DNA from: Candidatus Sulfotelmatobacter sp.
GTDB taxonomy: Bacteria > Acidobacteriota > Terriglobia > Terriglobales > Acidobacteriaceae
Assembly (NCBI GenBank): GCA_030044775.1
Contig: JASICF010000485.1
Coordinates: forward strand, 1-5,968
Length of the DNA: 5,968 nt
Reading direction: 5' to 3'
The position numbers were made by a program, and so were the translations under genes. The notes below the pieces were generated by a model. It made no database searches. It saw nothing but the letters and a program-made list of their open reading frames with translations, and was not told where the DNA came from. This document shows positions 1 to 5,909 of this stretch, in pieces. Within the stretch, counting starts at the first letter, position 1; every line of letters begins with the position of its first letter.

Positions 1-1
1 G

Positions 2-532
2 TTGCGTCAGCTTTTTCAGGAATTAGTTGGCCGCCACTACGCCGAAGAGATCGGCATCCGCGACCCGCAAGTCGTAGCTTATGTCTCGCACCTGCTCGCG
101 GAGTTCTGCGACGCCGACCAATTGTTCAAGATTCGCAACCCCGCCGGTCAGCCGGTCGCCGATCTAGGCGAGATGCTGCTCGAATCCGATCCCGTCTACG
201 GCCCCGCGCCGTCTTTCGACCGCGAGCGCCAGGTTCGCAAGCATATTGGTGACTTCGCTTTGTTCTTCGCTGGGATGTTTCCCGAGAGCATCAACCACTT
301 CCGCTTGCGCCAGCAGCGGCTCGAAAACTTTGTCGAGTGGATGAAGGCCGGCAAGGAAAGCTATTACATCGTTTCGAAATTCGAGCATTTCGAGTATGCC
401 AAGGTCGCGCCGCTGTTTGCCCAACTTTCTCGCGAGTTTGAAGCCTGCGTGTACGGCCTGAACATGGTGAAGAACGATCTTCAGGAAATGCAGCATCCGA
501 TTGTGAGAAGAGAACCGGAACTGCTCATGTAA
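2..532 (+). CDS. Conserved-looking soluble protein of unknown function (possibly 5'-partial)
   Basis: I do not recognise this family. The frame is open from the first bases of the window to TAA at 530-532 and gives up to 176 residues. The first possible start is a TTG at 2-4. Because the frame touches the window edge, the true start may lie upstream and the gene should be treated as possibly truncated. The protein has no signal peptide or membrane segment. It looks mostly helical and rich in charged and aromatic residues, with a hydrophobic patch at about residues 81-95 (HIGDFALFFAGMFPE), a basic and aromatic stretch at 99-113, and a tyrosine pair at 121-122. I see no catalytic motif. It converges with rsmD, whose stop is about 100 bases away, and a palindromic repeat begins two bases after its own stop. 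The opposite-strand reading frame over 164-589 has no recognisable domain, so this strand is favoured as coding. Confidence 0.7.
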   Translation: MRQLFQELVGRHYAEEIGIRDPQVVAYVSHLLAEFCDADQLFKIRNPAGQPVADLGEMLLESDPVYGPAPSFDRERQVRKHIGDFALFFAGMFPESINHFRLRQQRLENFVEWMKAGKESYYIVSKFEHFEYAKVAPLFAQLSREFEACVYGLNMVKNDLQEMQHPIVRREPELLM

Positions 533-534
533 AT

Positions 535-593
535 TGTCATGCTGAGCGTAGCCGGGCGCCCGGAGCGCCGCGCGGCGGAGCCGAAGCATCCCT
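535..593. repeat. GC-rich intergenic palindromic repeat (TGTCATGCTGAGCG...GAAGCATCCCT type)
   Basis: The element starts with TGTCATGCTGAGCG (535-548) and ends with GAAGCATCCCT (583-593). Its outer parts are complementary (ATGCT 539-543 with AGCAT 585-589). Inside are two perfect 12-bp palindromes, CCGGGCGCCCGG (552-563) and CGCCGCGCGGCG (566-577). From general knowledge, sequences of the form GTCATNCTGAGCG...GAAGNATC are scattered between genes in many bacterial genomes, acidobacteria included. Only one copy is visible here, so repetitiveness is inferred from recognition. It fills most of the gap between two convergent genes and could fold into strong RNA on either strand, so it may also end transcription, though no T-run follows. 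Confidence 0.6.
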
Positions 594-634
594 CCCTGGC
601 AACGTCTCGGAAGCTAACCCCAACCGCAACCAGG

Positions 635-1222
635 TCACTTATTAAGATCGACCTGCCCGCCAATTCTGTAAAAACTCAACGACGCGTTCCCTTGCGTGAG
701 CGTTCGAATCCTGCGTAAAGCTCCGAAAGTATCCCCCGGATCGAACTTCTTCTCATGCTCGGCAACCACCAGCGACATGGCCCAGATCAAAGAGGAGTTC
801 GCCAGCACGGTCAGCGTTTCTTCGTATGAGTTCCTCATCCCGTAGGGCGGATCGAGAAACACGACATCTCCCACGAAATGCTCCCGCTGCAACCGCCAGA
901 CCACCCCGGCAAGATCGTCGATCAGAATCTTGTAACCTTCGGTAATTCCAAGACTCTGCAGATTCTGTTCAATCAACTTCGCCGCTGCCGGGGAAGTTTC
1001 CACAAAGTAAACCTTCCCGGCGCCTCGGCTGAACGCCTCAATTCCCACCGCTCCCGTTCCCGCAAACAGATCCAGCCAAATCGTATTCTGCAACCCTTCG
1101 GGGTTTCCCGCCGTGAGCACGTTAAACAGCGTCTCGCGCAGCCGGTCGGAAGTGGGACGAATCTGCTTCCCACGCAGCGACCTCAGCGTCCGGCCGCGAT
1201 ATTTGCCCGAGATCACGCGCAT
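635..1222 (-). CDS. rsmD: 16S rRNA (guanine(966)-N(2))-methyltransferase RsmD
   Basis: RsmD is an S-adenosylmethionine-dependent methyltransferase that modifies G966 of 16S rRNA in the assembled small subunit. The 195-residue product matches the usual size of about 190-200. It opens with the family-typical MRVISGKYRGR, followed by the RPTSDRLRETLFN block at 22-34. The SAM-binding motif I is DLFAGTGAVGIEA (51-63), with an acidic residue at the end of the next strand (E75). The catalytic motif IV is DPPY (124-127). The ATG at 1222-1220 is chosen because it places the conserved N terminus at residue 1 and has AGAGG about nine bases upstream. In-frame ATGs at 1264 and 1348 would add unconserved residues, and the latter would overlap the divergent protease gene. 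The usual partner coaD does not follow; the next gene downstream is convergent. Confidence 0.95.
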   Translation of the reverse strand: MRVISGKYRGRTLRSLRGKQIRPTSDRLRETLFNVLTAGNPEGLQNTIWLDLFAGTGAVGIEAFSRGAGKVYFVETSPAAAKLIEQNLQSLGITEGYKILIDDLAGVVWRLQREHFVGDVVFLDPPYGMRNSYEETLTVLANSSLIWAMSLVVAEHEKKFDPGDTFGALRRIRTLTQGNASLSFYRIGGQVDLNK

Positions 1223-1265
1223 GGCCCTGAACCTCTGAGTCCCGGATTCAATCGCTCCCTCCATG

Positions 1266-1271
1266 TAAAAT
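1266..1271 (+). promoter_or_regulatory. Candidate -10 element for the M50 protease gene in the 69-bp divergent spacer
   Basis: TAAAAT differs from the TATAAT consensus at one position and lies 20 bases before the ATG at 1292, which would give a very short leader. No good TTGACA-like hexamer sits 16-18 bases upstream, so this is a weak prediction. The same spacer (1223-1291) must also hold the promoter of rsmD on the other strand, which I could not locate. Confidence 0.25.
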
Positions 1272-1291
1272 AACAGGTGTAAGCCGAGCTC

Positions 1292-2419
1292 ATGAGAAGC
1301 TGGTCCATACACGTTGGGCGCCTGTTCGGAGTCGAGGTCCGGGTTCATCTTACCTTCGTTATCCTGCCTTTATTTATTTTTTGGACGGAATACACCGTTC
1401 ATCCGGCGACGAACGGGTCAGGAGCGCTTGCCCTGGTGGGAATCGTTTTCGCCTCCGTAGCCGCGCATGAGATTGGCCATATTCTGGTGGCCCGCAGCTT
1501 CGGCCTGATTGCAAAAGCGATCATTCTTTTGCCCTTGGGCGGCGTAACCGTCTTCGACGAGACCGGTCACGAAAGTGCGCAACAGCGGAACGCAGACGCA
1601 TGGAAGCGCGAGATGCGCATTGCCTTGATCGGCCCAGCCGTGAATCTTGCCCTCGCGGTGATATTTGGAGCCGTGATCTTTGCGCTGGTTCCCTCGGTAA
1701 ATCTTTGGCAATGGCCTTTCTTCGCATCGGCGAACCTGCCGCGCAGCCTGGTCTGGGCAAACATCTACATTGCGGGCTTGAACCTGCTGCCTGCGTACCC
1801 GCTCGATGGAGGCCGAATTCTCCGCGCACACTTCGCGCGCACCATCGATTCCGCCGCAGCCACGCGCCGCGCGGTTTCCATCAGCCATGCGATAGCGATG
1901 GTTTTAATGGTCGGCGGCCTCTTCAGCAACACCTGGCTCACGATGATTGGCCTGATCATTTTTGCCGGAGCTCAACTTGAGGAGCGAGCCGTCGTTTTTC
2001 AATCCGTGCTCGATAACGTTCGCCTGGAAGAAGTCATGCTTACCGACTTCGCCACGCTTTCCCCCGCCGATACACTGGTTGACGCACTGGATAAAGCCGT
2101 TCATTCTTTGCAGGATGACTTCCCCGTGGTTCGAGGCAGTGACATGGTCGGAGTCATCTCCCGCCAGAAGATTCTCGAAGCACTGCGCTTGGAAGGTAAC
2201 GGCTACGTGCAGGCGGTGATGAATAAGCTGTTCGAGGTTTCCCTGCGGCAGGATTCGCTCGCCTCTGCTTTCCGTAAGCTCACGGCGCGTAATTTGAGCA
2301 TCATCCCGGTCGTGGAAGATCAGCGACTGGTTGGAATCGTGACACTGCAGAATCTGATGCACTCGATGGCGCTGCTGGCTGAGAGCCGCAAGCTGCAACG
2401 GGACGAGCGGGAATCGTAG
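1292..2419 (+). CDS. Site-2-type intramembrane zinc metalloprotease (peptidase M50) with two CBS domains
   Basis: This is a 375-residue polytopic inner-membrane protease of the S2P/M50 family, the subgroup with C-terminal CBS domains. Such enzymes cleave membrane-embedded substrates, often anti-sigma or other regulatory proteins; the substrate here is unknown. The zinc motif HEIGH is at 59-63 inside a hydrophobic segment. The second signature, NLLPAYPLDGGR (164-175), supplies the third zinc ligand D172. A conserved GPAVNL lies at 114-119. Hydrophobic segments fall at roughly 17-33, 43-65, 108-133, 150-168 and 200-227. Two CBS domains follow at about 244-300 and 305-362; in the family these bind adenosine nucleotides and may tune protease activity. 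There is no PDZ domain, unlike RseP. The N terminus (SWSIHVGRLFGVEVRVHLTF) is typical of the subgroup, so ATG 1292 is likely, although only a weak AGGTG lies 12 bases upstream. All key residues are present. The gene is divergent from rsmD and convergent with serA. Confidence 0.93.
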   Translation: MRSWSIHVGRLFGVEVRVHLTFVILPLFIFWTEYTVHPATNGSGALALVGIVFASVAAHEIGHILVARSFGLIAKAIILLPLGGVTVFDETGHESAQQRNADAWKREMRIALIGPAVNLALAVIFGAVIFALVPSVNLWQWPFFASANLPRSLVWANIYIAGLNLLPAYPLDGGRILRAHFARTIDSAAATRRAVSISHAIAMVLMVGGLFSNTWLTMIGLIIFAGAQLEERAVVFQSVLDNVRLEEVMLTDFATLSPADTLVDALDKAVHSLQDDFPVVRGSDMVGVISRQKILEALRLEGNGYVQAVMNKLFEVSLRQDSLASAFRKLTARNLSIIPVVEDQRLVGIVTLQNLMHSMALLAESRKLQRDERES

Positions 2420-2477
2420 CAATTGCCGACGACGATTGCCGATTCTTGGGTAGTCGCGGCTTCGTCGTTATCAATTG
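2420..2477. terminator. Possible imperfect hairpin at a convergent junction (bidirectional terminator candidate)
   Basis: This 62-bp gap separates the protease stop (2419) from the serA stop (2482). CAATTG (2420-2425) and CGACGA (2427-2432) can pair with CAATTG (2472-2477) and TCGTCG (2462-2467). That makes 12 base pairs with a 1-by-4 internal loop and an apical loop of about 29 bases. No T-run follows on either strand and the loop is long, so termination here is only suggested. The direct repeat ATTGCCGA (2422-2429 and 2435-2442) lies in the same gap. Confidence 0.25.
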
Positions 2478-2481
2478 CCAG

Positions 2482-4089
2482 CTAGAACAGCCTCACCGAT
2501 TTCGCTTGCCGCACGGCGGGAATTCCTTCCAGCTTTTTCAGCACGTCCGCTGGCACCGGCCCATCCACGTGAACTACAGCGATGGCCTCGCGCTCAGTGG
2601 TCGCCTCGCCGGCGCGGCGGCCAAGTGAGAAATCAGCGATGTTCACCGAGGCTTCGCCCAGAATGGTGCCAACTTTCCCAATCACTCCGGGGACGTCGCG
2701 GTTGCGCAGGTAAATCAGATCGCGCTCGAGCGGGGCTTCAATATCGATATCATCGATGTGCAGCAGACGTGGCGCGGTTCCACGCAGGACTGCGCCCTTG
2801 ACCAGATGCTCCTCTTTCGAGCTCTTCAGGAAAATCGAAAGCACGCTTCCCGCCCCCCCGGCCGAAGCTTTTTCCTTATGCGCTTCATGCACACGCAGCC
2901 CGCGAGAATCGGCCAGCGAAGCGGCATTCACGAGATTCGCTTTTTCATCGAGCGTCTGGTTAAGAATGCCCTTTATCGCCGCATTACGAATCAGATCGGT
3001 CTTCCACTCGGCAATGCGGCCGCTGTAGCGCAACGAGATTTCTTCCATCGATCCTTCCGAAATCTGGGCCAGAAAACTTCCCATGCGCTCGGCCAGAATG
3101 ATGTAAGGCTGCATCTCGGCGTATTCTTCCGCCGATACGGAGGGCACATTCACGGCATTCTGAATCACGCCGTGTTTCAGGTACTCGCGCACCTGCTGGG
3201 CGATCTGCACACCGACCGCCTCCTGTGCTTCGAATGTCGACCCGCCAATGTGAGGGGTGAGAATCACATTCTCCATCGCCATCAGCCGAGAATTCTTGAG
3301 CGGCTCGTCAGAGAAAACATCCAACGCAGCTGCGGCAATGTGCCCATCCTCCAACGCTTTCACCAGATCCGCTTCCTGCACCAGTTCACCGCGGGCACAG
3401 TTCACCAGCCGCACGCCTTTTTTCATTTTCTGGATCGCCGCGCCGTTGATCATTCCTATCGTCTGCGGCGTAAGGCCGACATGCAGGGTTATGTAATCTG
3501 CCACGGCATATAACTCATCCAGACCTGCCAGCCGAATCCCCTGTTCTTTCGCCACCGCCACGGAAACGAAGGGATCATGCGCCACCACTTCCATGCCAAA
3601 GGCCCGCGCCCTTTTTGCCACTTCCATGCCAATGCGGCCCAGTCCGGCCACGCCGAGTGTTTTCCCGCGCAGTTCCGTCCCCTGGAGCGATTTCTTCTCC
3701 CACTTTCCCGCATGCATCAAGGCATCGGCACGGCACAGATGGCGAGCCATCGCCAGCATCATGCCAACGGTCTGCTCGGCCACAGCCACGGCGTTCGCCC
3801 CAGGCGTGTTCATCACTGCGATGCCTCGCCGCGTCGCCGCATCCAGATCGATGTTGTCCACGCCCACGCCCGCCCGCCCAATCACGCGCAGCTTCTTCGC
3901 ATGAGAGAGCAGGGCCGCATCGGCCTGCACCGCAGATCGCACGATGAGCGCGTCCGCAGACTCGAGCTCGGCTGGAAGCCTGCCGTTCAATTGTTCGGCA
4001 GTCAGCACGATCCAGCCGGGTTCTTTCAACTGCGACACGGCCGAGGCGGAGATTTTTTCCGCGATAACAATTTTCACTGATTCGGGCAT
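2482..4089 (-). CDS. serA: D-3-phosphoglycerate dehydrogenase, long form with ASB and ACT domains
   Basis: SerA catalyses the first committed step of the phosphorylated serine pathway, NAD-dependent oxidation of 3-phosphoglycerate to 3-phosphohydroxypyruvate in the cytosol. The 535-residue product has the length and order of the long forms (B. subtilis, M. tuberculosis, human). A split catalytic domain (about 1-100 and 290-315) flanks the NAD domain. The dinucleotide motif GLGRIG is at 149-154, with D172 after the next strand favouring NAD over NADP. The catalytic residues are R233 (in NCARGE), E262 (in DVFSDEP) and H280 (in TPHIGG). An allosteric substrate-binding domain spans about 318-445, and a C-terminal ACT domain spans about 457-535 (opening LIYLRNRDVPGVIGKVG), commonly the serine feedback site. 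The ATG at 4089-4087 gives the expected N terminus (VKIVIAEKIS). No Shine-Dalgarno sequence precedes it. A class V aminotransferase that could take the next step lies upstream on the same strand, separated by an opposing gene. Confidence 0.97.
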   Translation of the reverse strand: MPESVKIVIAEKISASAVSQLKEPGWIVLTAEQLNGRLPAELESADALIVRSAVQADAALLSHAKKLRVIGRAGVGVDNIDLDAATRRGIAVMNTPGANAVAVAEQTVGMMLAMARHLCRADALMHAGKWEKKSLQGTELRGKTLGVAGLGRIGMEVAKRARAFGMEVVAHDPFVSVAVAKEQGIRLAGLDELYAVADYITLHVGLTPQTIGMINGAAIQKMKKGVRLVNCARGELVQEADLVKALEDGHIAAAALDVFSDEPLKNSRLMAMENVILTPHIGGSTFEAQEAVGVQIAQQVREYLKHGVIQNAVNVPSVSAEEYAEMQPYIILAERMGSFLAQISEGSMEEISLRYSGRIAEWKTDLIRNAAIKGILNQTLDEKANLVNAASLADSRGLRVHEAHKEKASAGGAGSVLSIFLKSSKEEHLVKGAVLRGTAPRLLHIDDIDIEAPLERDLIYLRNRDVPGVIGKVGTILGEASVNIADFSLGRRAGEATTEREAIAVVHVDGPVPADVLKKLEGIPAVRQAKSVRLF

Positions 4090-4251
4090 AAATCAATTAC
4101 GAAGGTAATATCACGCAGGTCAAGAGACAGCTATATACACAACGCCGCACACCATCGCTGACCAAATTTCGCTTACAAATCCTGCTTACAAAATGTTGAC
4201 AGATATTTGACACCCCCCTGACACTCGCGGCTCCTCGTATTCCTACACTAC
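4090..4251. promoter_or_regulatory. Divergent intergenic region upstream of serA and the IPT/TIG gene
   Basis: This AT-richer stretch must contain the start signals of serA (-) and the IPT/TIG gene (+). For serA, TTGACC on the - strand (+ positions 4118-4123) is a good -35-like hexamer. The sequence 18 bases further on, TAATTG (4094-4099), is a poor -10 and would start transcription almost at the ATG. A TATATA at 4132-4137 is another weak -10 choice. A direct repeat GCTTACAAA occurs at 4171-4179 and 4184-4192, 13 bases apart. I see no RNA gene or riboswitch fold that I recognise here. Confidence 0.45.
4196..4224 (+). repeat. Three TGACA repeats at exact 11-bp spacing
   Basis: TGACA begins at 4197, 4208 and 4219, each copy 11 bases after the last; the first two are full TTGACA. 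This spacing, close to one helical turn, places the copies on the same face of the DNA. Each resembles a -35 hexamer, and the third (CTGACA, 4218-4223) could work with TACACT (4244-4249), although the 20-base spacer is long. Alternatively it is a small operator array for a regulator of the IPT/TIG gene or of serA. The array is seen directly; its role is inferred. Confidence 0.4.
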
Positions 4252-4275
4252 CTCCATGGGCAACCGCTCATGGAG
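4252..4275 (+). promoter_or_regulatory. Leader hairpin that could sequester the ribosome binding site
   Basis: CTCCATG (4252-4258) is a perfect reverse complement of CATGGAG (4269-4275), with a 10-base loop between. The right arm contains the Shine-Dalgarno GGAG (4272-4275), seven bases before the ATG at 4283, and the left arm supplies the pairing CTCC. If the transcript begins upstream of 4252, folding would hide the ribosome binding site. If transcription starts nearer 4256, as the best -10 candidate (4244-4249) would predict, the stem would be incomplete. Confidence 0.4.
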
Positions 4276-4282
4276 ATGGATC

Positions 4283-4681
4283 ATGAAAAACCTGTCCGTC
4301 TTAGCTCTCGCCGCAATCGCAGCCTTCGGTCTTGCCTGCGGCTATACCAGCAAACCTACGACTCCCGCTACCGCGGGAACTGCTCCGACCATCGCTCAAC
4401 TGGCGCCCAATAGTATGGCGCACGGCGGACCGGCCTTCGTGCTAACGGTGAACGGCAGCAACTTTGCCTCAGCCGCAACCATTAATTTCGCCGGCTCTGC
4501 GCAAACCACTAAGTTCGTGAGCGGAAATCAGGTGATGGCAACGATTCCAGCCTCAGCCATCACGACCGCTGGAACAGTGGCTGTTACTGTGACCAATCCC
4601 GCAATCGCAGGCATGGGCGCCTACGGCAGCGGGGGCACACTCGCGGCGACTTCCAGCCCGGTGAACTTTACCATTCAATAA
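4283..4681 (+). CDS. Small exported IPT/TIG-domain protein, probable lipoprotein
   Basis: This 132-residue protein has an N-terminal export signal, with K2, a hydrophobic core at 4-18 and cysteine at 19. The context FGLAC-G resembles a lipobox but is degenerate: G at -3 and L at -2 instead of the usual L and A/S/G. Lipidation is therefore likely but not certain. A threonine- and proline-rich linker (about 21-35) leads to one immunoglobulin-like IPT/TIG-type domain at about 36-132. Typical features are the opening PTIAQLAPNS, the VLTVNGSNF strand at 53-61, ATINFAG at 65-71, ATIPASAI at 86-93 and VAVTVTNP at 99-106. Such domains serve as structural or binding modules outside the cytoplasm; no specific function can be assigned. 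ATG 4283 is chosen over the in-frame ATG at 4256 because GGAG lies seven bases upstream and the signal peptide then starts correctly with MKN. It stands alone on +, divergent from serA and convergent with the aminotransferase. Confidence 0.8.
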   Translation: MKNLSVLALAAIAAFGLACGYTSKPTTPATAGTAPTIAQLAPNSMAHGGPAFVLTVNGSNFASAATINFAGSAQTTKFVSGNQVMATIPASAITTAGTVAVTVTNPAIAGMGAYGSGGTLAATSSPVNFTIQ

Positions 4682-4688
4682 TACGATT

Positions 4689-4706
4689 GGAGCGGTTCGC
4701 CACTCC
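4689..4706. terminator. Short UUCG-loop hairpin at a convergent junction
   Basis: GGAGCGG (4689-4695) pairs with CCACTCC (4700-4706) around a TTCG loop, six pairs with one C-A mismatch. It lies eight bases after the IPT/TIG stop and touches the aminotransferase stop codon, so it could block read-through in both directions. No T-run follows on either strand, so intrinsic termination is uncertain. Confidence 0.35.
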
Positions 4707-5899
4707 TATACGCTCACCAGTCGGCCTTCGCCAGCGGCTGCGCGCGCATACACCTCCTGGGCGGCGCGCACAGCTGCTCCGTACTCAACCGGTCTTCCGG
4801 TCACACGAGCAAGAACATGCTCGAGCGCGCCGAGGATGCCGACCGTATCGAGGTAGTCGTAATATCCAATATGCGCGATGCGGAATAATTTTCCCTTCAT
4901 CTCGCCTTGCCCATTCGCTACCACGGCATCGAACGTTTCGCGAAACTGCTTGATGATCTTTCCCGAATCCATGCCATCGGGCGAGTGAATCGCCGTCAGC
5001 GCCGCCGCTGGCGAACTGGCGAACAGCTTCAGGCCCAGCGATTGCGCTCCGGCGCGCGTCATCTCTGCGCAGAGCTCCGCATTGTCGACCAGCGCCTCAC
5101 GTCCCTTTGTCAGATCGCCATTGCCCATTCCGCGGATAAACTCTAACGCCGCTCCCAGGGCCGCAAACAACGAAGTCGCCGGCGTGCTCGGAGTTTCGCC
5201 TTTCGCCGCGGCTTTCCGTTCCTTTCGCAAATCAAAATAAAAGCGGGGTGATTTTGTTGTCTCCATTCGCTGCCATGTCCGCTCGCTTACCGCACAGTAG
5301 CCAAGCCCAGGAGGAATCATTAGCGCCTTCTGCGATCCGCCGATAATAAAGTCAATCCCCCACGCATCCACATTGAGATGAGTCGTACCCAGGCCCGTGA
5401 TCGCATCAACGACCAATAACGTATCGTCTCCGCAGGCGTGCACAATCTTTGCGATTCCCTGCACATCGTGCCGGACGCCAGTCGAGCTTTCCGTCGCCTG
5501 CACAAAGACCGCTCTAACATCCGGCGTCACCCTCGCGCCAACTTCATCGAGCGAAAAAGTGTCTCCATAAGGTGCGCTCAACACTTCCACACTACAGCCG
5601 AAAGCCTTGGCCAATCCCGTCCATCGTTCTCCGAACTTGCCTGCCGTCAGCACGAGAACTTTATCGCCGGGCGAGGTCAAATTCGACACTGCCGCTTCCA
5701 TCGCTCCGGTTCCTGAACATGCCATCACCAGAACATCGTTCTGCGTGCCCACAAATTCCTTCATGTCGGCGAGAACGCGCTGGAATAGGGCTCGAAAGTC
5801 AGCCGTCCGGTGGTGTGCCGTAAATGCGGCCATTGCTGTTTGCGCTGCCGGCAGCAACGGCGTAGGGCCAGGAGTAAAAAGACGATTCTTGCGCAGCAT
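4706..5899 (-). CDS. Class V PLP-dependent aminotransferase (serine/alanine-glyoxylate or phosphoserine type)
   Basis: This 397-residue cytosolic enzyme belongs to the fold-type I, class V aminotransferases, close to alanine-glyoxylate and serine-pyruvate aminotransferases. The N terminus LFTPGPTPLLP (7-17) is characteristic. SGTGAMEAA (62-70) forms the phosphate-binding loop and ESSTGV (137-142) follows. VVDAITGLG (163-171) carries the cofactor-ring aspartate D165, and GSQKAL (188-193) carries the Schiff-base lysine K191. R340 in FRIAHIG is the likely carboxylate-binding arginine. All core residues are intact. The start is placed at ATG 5899, which matches the family N terminus and has AAGG nine bases upstream; the frame extends to a TTG at 5932 without family resemblance. 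The preferred substrate cannot be read from the sequence. Because serA lies downstream on the same strand and no other aminotransferase is present here, a role in making phosphoserine from 3-phosphohydroxypyruvate is plausible. Glyoxylate transamination is the main alternative. Confidence 0.9.
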   Translation of the reverse strand: MLRKNRLFTPGPTPLLPAAQTAMAAFTAHHRTADFRALFQRVLADMKEFVGTQNDVLVMACSGTGAMEAAVSNLTSPGDKVLVLTAGKFGERWTGLAKAFGCSVEVLSAPYGDTFSLDEVGARVTPDVRAVFVQATESSTGVRHDVQGIAKIVHACGDDTLLVVDAITGLGTTHLNVDAWGIDFIIGGSQKALMIPPGLGYCAVSERTWQRMETTKSPRFYFDLRKERKAAAKGETPSTPATSLFAALGAALEFIRGMGNGDLTKGREALVDNAELCAEMTRAGAQSLGLKLFASSPAAALTAIHSPDGMDSGKIIKQFRETFDAVVANGQGEMKGKLFRIAHIGYYDYLDTVGILGALEHVLARVTGRPVEYGAAVRAAQEVYARAAAGEGRLVSV

Positions 5900-5909
5900 C
5901 AGTTGAGAC

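Noticed and set aside
164..589. 141-residue open frame on the - strand
   Set aside because: It lies opposite the better-looking + strand protein, has no recognisable domain and runs through the intergenic palindromic repeat.
878..1273. 131-residue open frame on + opposite rsmD
   Set aside because: It is a shadow of the rsmD coding region; rsmD has all its motifs on the other strand.
1223..1348. N-terminal extension of rsmD to ATG 1264 or 1348
   Set aside because: The family N terminus begins at the ATG at 1222, the extra residues look non-coding, and the longest version overlaps the divergent protease start.
1904..2422. 172-residue open frame on - opposite the protease CBS region
   Set aside because: Its composition is that of an antisense frame, and the + strand encodes clear CBS domains.
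2758..3513. 251-residue open frame on + opposite serA
   Set aside because: It is rich in His, Arg and Phe as expected for an antisense frame of GC-rich DNA, shows no domain, and overlaps an intact serA.
3577..4080. 167-residue open frame on + opposite the serA N-terminal region
   Set aside because: It is an antisense shadow with no domain and no ribosome binding site of note.
4256..4282. Earlier in-frame ATG for the IPT/TIG gene
   Set aside because: It would place WRW and charged residues before the signal peptide and has no ribosome binding site, whereas ATG 4283 has GGAG at good spacing.
4090..4282. Riboswitch or small RNA upstream of serA or the IPT/TIG gene
   Set aside because: Apart from the short hairpin and repeats reported, I see no multi-stem conserved architecture of a known riboswitch class.
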